Source: Chitinophaga pinensis (lineage in GTDB: Bacteria > Bacteroidota > Bacteroidia > UKL13-3). Taken from it: a DNA stretch of 15,990 nt. A program made the position numbers and the translations under genes. The notes below the pieces were generated by a model. That model did no database searches. It saw only the letters and a program-made list of their open reading frames with translations, and was not told the DNA's origin. This document shows, piece by piece, positions 15,875-15,990 of this stretch. Positions within the stretch are counted from its first letter, which is position 1, and each line of letters opens with the position of its first letter. The DNA lies in assembly GCA_945875195.1 (NCBI GenBank), contig CAMCJW010000031.1, positions 1 through 15,990 of the forward strand. The letters run 5' to 3'.

Positions 15875-15888
15875 TCGCAGTTTTGCGA
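15875..15888. repeat. Short inverted repeat TCGCA-GTTT-TGCGA
   Basis: A perfect 5-bp stem with a GTTT loop lies between the 24-base repeats and the terminator. It is reminiscent of GGTCGCA...TGCGACC dispersed palindromes I associate with Bacteroidota intergenic DNA, perhaps a decayed copy of one. No T-run follows, so it is not a terminator by itself. Confidence 0.5.
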
Positions 15889-15897
15889 GATAATATT

Positions 15898-15931
15898 AAA
15901 CAAAAAAGAGGCTGAGGCCTCTTTTTTGTTT
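15898..15931. terminator. Strong bidirectional intrinsic terminator
   Basis: A perfect 15-bp stem pairs 15898-15912 with 15917-15931 around the loop TGAG. The core is GAGGC/GCCTC flanked by A6 on the left and T6 on the right, so it reads as hairpin plus U-run on both strands. It ends the act operon and probably also the convergent gene at the window edge. Confidence 0.9.
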
Positions 15932-15990
15932 TTATGGTTGCTCAGTTTGTACATTCTGTAAACCAACCCCGACCTGATGATAGGTGCAGG
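15932..15990 (-). CDS. Possible 3' end of a convergent gene, cut by the window edge
   Basis: One minus-strand frame is open from the window end to a TAA at 15932-15934, giving the C-terminus TYHQVGVGLQNVQTEQP. The stop abuts the bidirectional terminator, the arrangement expected for a convergent gene. Only 18 codons are visible; no family can be named, and another minus frame is also partly open. Confidence 0.3.
   Translation of the reverse strand, partial: CTYHQVGVGLQNVQTEQP

Noticed and set aside
1..15990. Search for defence system, CRISPR array, transposase, phage or toxin-antitoxin genes
   Set aside because: All sizeable reading frames are explained by housekeeping, secreted or respiratory families; no such module is visible.

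Overview
The window looks like chromosomal DNA of a Bacteroidota member, probably close to the Flavobacteria/Sphingobacteria/Chitinophaga grade. The DNA is AT-rich, most genes lack a Shine-Dalgarno sequence, several starts are preceded by the Bacteroidota -7 element TAnnTTTG, and the gene families are typical of the phylum (long one-chain M16 protease, CarboxypepD_reg-like protein, alternative complex III operon). I see no rRNA, tRNA, CRISPR array, insertion sequence or phage gene.

Left part (1-7133), a mixed housekeeping and hypothetical region. It holds the 3' part of a transglutaminase-like gene (+), a short-chain dehydrogenase (-), a heptamer tandem-repeat spacer, a secreted two-domain M16 zinc protease (-), a very small CxxCxGxG zinc-motif ORF (+) that runs into the 3' end of prmC (-), a secreted DUF5329-like protein (+), a conserved-looking cytoplasmic protein of unknown function (-), and a secreted protein with an N-terminal CarboxypepD_reg-like beta-sandwich (-). 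These are mostly separate transcription units in alternating orientation, and two convergent pairs overlap at their 3' ends.

Middle and right part (7452-15820), one long operon for alternative complex III, the quinol:electron-acceptor oxidoreductase that replaces the bc1 complex in many Bacteroidota. Its order is actA (hexaheme cytochrome c), actB (fused molybdopterin-oxidoreductase-like and ferredoxin-like protein), actC (NrfD-like quinol-binding membrane subunit), actD (DUF3341 membrane subunit), actE (monoheme lipoprotein) and actF (second NrfD-like subunit). Spacing is tight: actC/actD overlap by 11 bases and actD/actE by 4. In the known complex, ActC oxidises menaquinol, electrons pass through the ActB Fe-S clusters to the ActA hemes, and on through ActE or the extra ActA heme domain to a terminal oxidase.

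Right edge (15821-15990): two copies of a 24-base dispersed-type repeat touch the actF stop codon, then come a small hairpin and a strong 15-bp bidirectional terminator. A convergent gene probably begins its 3' end at 15932. No cytochrome oxidase gene follows actF in the same transcription unit.

I did not find a clearly new multigene system. The points most worth checking are the retained four-cysteine motif in the N-terminal half of ActB, the six-heme ActA, the terminator separating act from any cox genes, the period-7 repeat with an inverted copy, and the tiny zinc-motif gene overlapping prmC.
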